Assembly: GCA_004556925.1 (NCBI GenBank)
Contig: SFFI01000020.1
Coordinates: 1-28,965 of the forward strand
Reading direction: 5' to 3'
Source of the DNA: Clostridiales bacterium
GTDB lineage: Bacteria > Bacillota > Clostridia > Saccharofermentanales > DTU023
DNA: 28,965 nt
Shown: in pieces, positions 25,656 through 28,965 of the stretch
Numbering within the stretch: position 1 is the first letter of the stretch
Layout of the letters: each line of letters starts with the position of its first letter
Program-made: the position numbers and the translations under genes
Notes under the pieces: generated by a model
Told to the model about the DNA's origin: nothing
Database searches by the model: none
The model's input: only the letters and a program-made list of their open reading frames with translations

Positions 25656-26137
25656 TAGGACAGCTCCGGGAAACCCTGCTGGCGCAAGACTTCGTAGATG
25701 AGGATTGCGGCGGAGTTTGAGAGGTTGAGCGACCGCGTATGGTGGTGGATCATGGGAATCCGCCAACAACGTTCAGGGTGCTCGGCCAAGAAATCCTTGG
25801 GCAAGCCCGCCGTCTCTTTGCCGAAAAGCAAGAGGCAGGGTCCCGTCACCTTAAGGTCACCAGTCGTCTGAACGCCATGGGTTGTCGCGTAGATAATCTG
25901 GTAACCCTCTTGGGCCTTACTTTCCAGGTAGGGCTTGAAGGTCTCTAAATTGTCCCAGAGGCCTAAGTCCAAGTCCGGCCAGTAGTCCAGACCTGCCCGC
26001 TTTAAATACTTGTCTTCCAGGGAAAAGCCCAGGGGGCCAATCAGTTCCAGCCGACTCCCCGTTAGCACGCAGGTCCGTGCAATATTGCCCGTATTTGAGG
26101 GGATTTCCGGTTCACATAAAGCAATAATATTCTTCAT
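25655..26137 (-). CDS. trmL: tRNA (cytidine/uridine-34 2'-O)-methyltransferase TrmL (SpoU/SPOUT)
   Basis: Methylates the ribose of the wobble nucleotide in tRNA-Leu anticodons using S-adenosylmethionine. The three SPOUT motifs are present: NTGNIARTC (16-24), LLFGKETAGLP (about 104-114) and IPM...RSLNLSNSAAILIYEVLRQ (about 127-154). At 160 residues it is the normal single-domain length, which separates it from longer TrmH/RlmB proteins. Its ATG overlaps the pth stop (ATGA) and its stop overlaps the mfd start, so the three genes are translationally coupled. Confidence 0.95.
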   Translation of the reverse strand: MKNIIALCEPEIPSNTGNIARTCVLTGSRLELIGPLGFSLEDKYLKRAGLDYWPDLDLGLWDNLETFKPYLESKAQEGYQIIYATTHGVQTTGDLKVTGPCLLLFGKETAGLPKDFLAEHPERCWRIPMIHHHTRSLNLSNSAAILIYEVLRQQGFPELS

Positions 26138-26856
26138 TTTGTTTTCTCTGCTGGCTTCTCCGATGGCTTGTCCACTGACTTTCCAGGTGACTTGCTTGGC
26201 AGCTTCTCCGATGAAAGCACCGATCCATTACAAGTCGACATAGCCAGGGTCATCCCGTCTCGCAAAATAGTTTCCACCGCATCAGCCGCCTTATCAAGGG
26301 TCTTGGAAACCGTAGCCTCTTGGTCGGAGGATATTTTCGCCAGCACATAATTGATCACATCCATATGTGCAGGCTTAGGGCCAAAGCCCAAGCGCAGGCG
26401 CGGCATTTGATCCGACTGCACCTGATAAATAATAGATCGCATCCCATTATGAGTGCCCGCAGACCCATGTTCTCTTAAACGCAGAGTCCCCAAAGGCAGG
26501 TCAAAATCATCCAAAATAACCAGACAGCGCTCCGGAGGCAGCTTATAGAAATTCAAAGCCTCTCGCACACTTTCGCCCGAATTATTCATGTAAGTTTGGG
26601 GCTTGAGCCAAAGTTGCCTCCCGCCATAAAGCCGAGTTTCCCCCAGTAAGCCCTTAAAACGTATGCGGTCACAGCGGAAGCCGTGCCGCTTTTCCAAAGT
26701 TTCCAGGCACATAAAGCCCAAATTGTGCCAAGTCTGGGCATATTCCCTACCAGGATTTCCCAGGCCAACAATCAAAAAATCTGGCGGGCCCGCAGGGCCT
26801 GGAGAGCTTGGGGATGCGCCGCCCTCTCGAATCTTCTTAAACAAATCGTCTAACAT
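26134..26856 (-). CDS. pth: Peptidyl-tRNA hydrolase Pth
   Basis: Releases tRNA from prematurely dropped peptidyl-tRNA. Core motifs are LIVGLGNPG (28-36), the catalytic His44 in WHNLGF, YMNNSGESV (about 89-97), LDDFDLPLGTLRLREHGSAGTHNGMRSI (in the second third) and RLRLGFGP. All expected catalytic and binding residues are visible. It is longer than usual (240 against about 190): 26 residues precede the first strand (DDLFKKIREGG, then Ser/Pro/Gly-rich), and the C-terminus has a Lys/Ser/Pro-rich tail (LPSKSPGKSVDKPSEKPAEKTK region). An in-frame TGA two codons upstream fixes the ATG at 26856 as the first possible ATG. The ribosome binding site is poor and 16-bp repeats lie just upstream. Confidence 0.95.
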   Translation of the reverse strand: MLDDLFKKIREGGASPSSPGPAGPPDFLIVGLGNPGREYAQTWHNLGFMCLETLEKRHGFRCDRIRFKGLLGETRLYGGRQLWLKPQTYMNNSGESVREALNFYKLPPERCLVILDDFDLPLGTLRLREHGSAGTHNGMRSIIYQVQSDQMPRLRLGFGPKPAHMDVINYVLAKISSDQEATVSKTLDKAADAVETILRDGMTLAMSTCNGSVLSSEKLPSKSPGKSVDKPSEKPAEKTK

Positions 26857-26860
26857 CGCT

Positions 26861-26937
26861 CAATATCACCATCACTCAATATCATCATCAATCAAGATCA
26901 TCATCAATCAAGATCATCATCAATCAAGATCAATCAG
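26861..26937. repeat. 16-bp tandem repeat upstream of pth
   Basis: Units at 26861, 26877, 26893, 26909 and a partial at 26925, exact 16-bp period, consensus CAAGATCATCATCAAT. It begins 4 nt before the pth start codon and takes up the place where a ribosome binding site and leader would be. Read toward pth it is TGATGATG-rich. Confidence 0.9.
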
Positions 26938-27225
26938 TTCTTTTATTTCCAATATCTCCTTCTAGGCTTCACAGATCCATGGAACTTTTACCCTTCATGT
27001 ATCCATGGCACATACCTATATCTTAGATCCTATCTTCGGTTCGGACCATGCGATCTATGCCACCTGCCTAGATCGCATACCCTTGTTATACGCCTATACC
27101 ATATCCTTATATCATAGTGCAAAAGCCAGGCCACCGCCAAGATTTGCCGATGAAAGAGTCCAGAGGCTAAAGTGATACATAACCCTAGCAGATCTCCGAC
27201 ATATTGAGTCTAGAAAATGGAGCGC
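26938..27225. other. Intergenic stretch without a recognised gene
   Basis: About 290 bases between the 16-bp repeats and the palindrome array. It should contain the promoter of the pth-trmL-mfd operon. ATCCATGG occurs twice (26973-26980 and 27001-27008), and related GATC/TATC-containing words recur, but I see no gene or clear promoter. Confidence 0.4.
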
Positions 27226-27708
27226 ATGGTGGGATTTTCGCATTTCGGTCAGCTGCCACCAACATTTCTCCAAGCCAAAATCCTCCTATTGGTGGGGTTT
27301 TCCTAAAACGCAATTTTGCCACCAATAAGCTCATCGGGAAAAATCCACTGATTGGCGGTAAATTAAGGAAACACCATTTAGCCACCATCAGATATAGCAG
27401 GAGAAATTTTTCTATTGGAGGCAAATCAGCAAAAATACCCGTTTGCCACCAATTGCCAATCGGCTGAAAGAAGAAGTATTGGTGGCATTTTGTAAAAAGA
27501 CGACTTTGCCGCCAAAGGACACAGCAGGAAAATTTTTTCCATTGGTGGTATATCAGCAAAAATACCCGTTTGCCACCAATCGCTGATCAGTCAAAAGAAA
27601 AAGTATTGGTGGCATTCTTGTGAAAACGCATGTTTGCCGCCAATCAAGTGCTTGGGTAAGAATTTTCTGTTGGCGGCAGTTGAACCTTATTGAGACTTTG
27701 CCGCCAAC
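27226..27708. repeat. Array of eight 38-40-bp palindromic repeats, 63-64-bp period
   Basis: Each unit opens with ATTGGTGGC (or a one-to-two-base variant) and closes with its complement GCCACCAAT, enclosing about 20 nt. Units start at 27226, 27288, 27351, 27414, 27478, 27541, 27605 and 27669, separated by 24-25-nt A/G-rich segments. Covarying arm changes occur (the last unit has GTTGGCGGC with GCCGCCAAC), which fits a selected hairpin. Interiors and separators resemble one another at every second unit; for example TCAGCAAAAATACCCGTTTG recurs exactly 127 bp apart (27426 and 27553). A second array of the same repeat begins at 28867. Confidence 0.93.
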
Positions 27709-27730
27709 GCCATCTATCTCGGTCCAGTCT

Positions 27731-27749
27731 GCTGGGGTATGGTCCCAGC
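27731..27749 (-). terminator. Small hairpin just after the nuclease-like gene
   Basis: GCTGGG and CCCAGC form a perfect 6-bp stem with a 7-nt loop, one base beyond the stop codon. No T-run follows, so termination is uncertain. Confidence 0.35.
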
Positions 27750-27750
27750 T

Positions 27751-28596
27751 TTAGGCTCTGCATTTTAACTTTTTATTGATCCAATAATGCACAACACGCT
27801 CATCTAAGGAGCTTTTTCTCGTCTCAAAGCTGGCCAGCAGGCGATCGTATAAAATAATGCCCTGATTGGCATAGGTATTTATTTTCCGCAAACAGTTTTG
27901 CGCATAGGTCGGGTCATCCATCATGCCGAAGTGTTCCCAATATATTTCCTGGTCCGTATGGGGATCTAGAAAGGTAAAGTCCGGATACAGAACGCTTTGA
28001 TCGGCAAAAAATAAGGGACATTCATACTTATAAGCAATGCCCTGTCTAAAGAATAAATCAGCAAGAATTTTCTCACTTTTCGATCGTACTTTTTCATGAT
28101 TGTTAGTAACATAGTGGCGATCTTCCTCGCGCCAACCCAAGCCTTGATAGGGAATTTTAAGCCACTTTTCTCTTCTCTCTTCCCAGGAAATCTCAAGGGG
28201 TTCAACTGGGGCTATTAAAGCACGGCGGGCAGGATGCAAGGAAGTATAGAGGGCTTCAATCTCGTTATCTTCAAAGTCGCGTAGAACTCTCTCAAGTTGA
28301 GAGCTTCTGAGCCTGGTAAGTTTAAGTATATTTTTCTGATACGTCTTCTGGGCGAGCTTGCGGGCGGTCGCTAACTGATTTTTGGGGATATACCGTCTTA
28401 CACGCTCTCCAGTTTCGCGATCTTTCCAACAATGATAATAGTAATAATTACTGTGCCCGCGATCTGACACCTCTAAGCGGCCAAATTCCTCAAGATTTTT
28501 TCCAGGTTGAGTGTACTCATTAAGCACTTGCTGCTGAATGCTTTGATATCTTAAAAGCATAGATTGCAGCATAGTTTTGTTATTATTCGCATTCAT
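27751..28596 (-). CDS. Hypothetical protein with PD-(D/E)XK-nuclease-like C-terminal region
   Basis: I do not know a named family. From ATG at 28596 it has 281 residues. The N-terminal third is helical with a Tyr-rich patch (SNYYYYHCWKDRETGERVRRYI, near 49-70), and a long charged helix spans about 75-120. Residues 169-250 look like a restriction-endonuclease fold: SKSEKILADLF (172-182, with Glu175), YKYECPL, YPDFTF with Asp206, then IYWEHFG with Glu221, followed by an Asn/Arg/Lys helix. The usual lysine of ExK is replaced by His-Phe, so activity is uncertain. The frame continues 29 codons further upstream through 19-bp repeats, which I regard as non-coding; no strong ribosome binding site is seen. 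It is enclosed by two arrays of the same palindromic repeat. Confidence 0.7.
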   Translation of the reverse strand: MNANNNKTMLQSMLLRYQSIQQQVLNEYTQPGKNLEEFGRLEVSDRGHSNYYYYHCWKDRETGERVRRYIPKNQLATARKLAQKTYQKNILKLTRLRSSQLERVLRDFEDNEIEALYTSLHPARRALIAPVEPLEISWEERREKWLKIPYQGLGWREEDRHYVTNNHEKVRSKSEKILADLFFRQGIAYKYECPLFFADQSVLYPDFTFLDPHTDQEIYWEHFGMMDDPTYAQNCLRKINTYANQGIILYDRLLASFETRKSSLDERVVHYWINKKLKCRA

Positions 28597-28866
28597 CTCT
28601 ATATCTAAAATCCTTATCCCTTTCTTACTGAAAACATTAGCGCACAACTTAGGCTTGGGCTCAGAACTTAGGCTTGGCCCCAACGTAGACTTGTGCTATC
28701 TAAGCCCCTTTAGGCTTTTATTCATGTCTTCAGTCAAAAGATAAGAAAATTTTAGCAGGCCAATGCGTTGGCAGATAAGCTTTTGCTCGACAGGAGTAGA
28801 CAATAGCCACAATTTGACGATTTTTCTGTGGGCGAAGGGGCGAAGACTTCAAGAGGAGGCATGAGC
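28597..28866. other. Upstream region of the nuclease-like gene
   Basis: Contains a direct repeat, AACTTAGGCTTGG, at 28646-28658 and 28665-28677 (19-bp step), with a decayed third copy near 28682. AAGCC...GGCTT at about 28702-28717 forms a small inverted repeat. No gene is called; a 62-codon frame on the minus strand overlaps the second palindrome array and has no support. Confidence 0.5.
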
Positions 28867-28965
28867 ATTGGTGGCATTCTTGCAAAACACCAGTTTGCCG
28901 CCATTTACGCAAAGTCAAAAAAGGAAGCTATTGGTGGCTAAGCAGAGAAATTACCATTTTGCCGC
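28867..28965. repeat. Second array of the palindromic repeat, cut by the window end
   Basis: One full unit (28867-28904) and one partial unit (from 28930) have the same ATTGGTGGC...GCCGCCA(A)T design and 63-bp step as the array at 27226-27708, in the same orientation. The full unit is close to the one at 27605, sharing GGTGGCATTCTTG and GTTTGCCGCCA. The array probably continues beyond the window. Confidence 0.9.

Noticed and set aside
25656..25769. N-terminal extension of mfd
   Set aside because: Overlaps trmL by 38 codons; the TAATG junction with GGAG upstream gives a better start.
27185..27559. 124-codon minus-strand frame with 21-residue repeats
   Set aside because: It is a translation of the palindrome array; because some units are 64 bp the frame cannot be maintained, and there is no ribosome binding site.
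27226..27708. CRISPR array (about 39-bp repeats with 24-25-bp spacers)
   Set aside because: Repeats vary inside, spacers resemble each other at every second position, and no cas genes are present. It is a palindromic tandem repeat.

Overview
The window looks like a chromosomal segment of a Gram-positive, probably anaerobic member of the Bacillota (Clostridia-like). The evidence is an LPXTG-anchored surface protein, a lipoprotein-dependent oligopeptide-type ABC transporter, FCD-GntR and PucR regulators, an HD exonuclease of the YhaM type, AGGAGG-type ribosome binding sites, and a pth-trmL-mfd housekeeping operon. I did not assign a genus. Base composition is visibly uneven: the transporter block (1-5.5 kb), the surface-protein gene and the PucR block are AT-richer, while the housekeeping genes (5.9-10 kb, 21.9-26.9 kb) are GC-rich.

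Layout. (1) 21-4586, minus strand: an operon of a UroD/MtaA-fold methyltransferase-like protein, two oligopeptide-type permeases and a lipoprotein substrate-binding protein, divergent from an FCD-type GntR regulator (4830-5477). No ATPase subunits are in view. (2) 5875-9954: YhaM-like HD nuclease, tcdA, an orphan ArsR repressor, and a two-gene unit of an ADP-ribosylglycohydrolase and a LURP-one-like protein. (3) 10101-13548: a large LPXTG surface protein with InlB-type and MucBP-like repeats. Its signal peptide is out of frame with the body because of a run of nine G, so it is either phase-variable or a sequencing artefact. (4) 13961-15964: a DJ-1/PfpI protein and a DUF4143-type ATPase. (5) 16250-21821, plus strand: PucR regulator, carboxylated-lysine amidohydrolase, M20 hydrolase and an internally duplicated membrane protein, which together look like a regulated uptake and hydrolysis route for an unknown amide. 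(6) 21912-26856, minus strand: pth-trmL-mfd, translationally coupled. (7) 27226 to the end: two arrays of a 63-64 bp palindromic repeat on either side of a gene for a PD-(D/E)XK-like protein.

A theme of the window is local tandem duplication. There are 25-bp repeats before tcdA, 23-bp repeats before the ATPase, 16-bp repeats before pth, 63-bp repeats inside mfd, 19-bp repeats before the nuclease-like gene, and the palindrome arrays. Several conserved enzymes also carry low-complexity insertions. The best candidates for something undescribed are the palindrome arrays with their nuclease-like gene, the G-tract switch in the surface protein, and the duplicated transporter with its two hydrolases.
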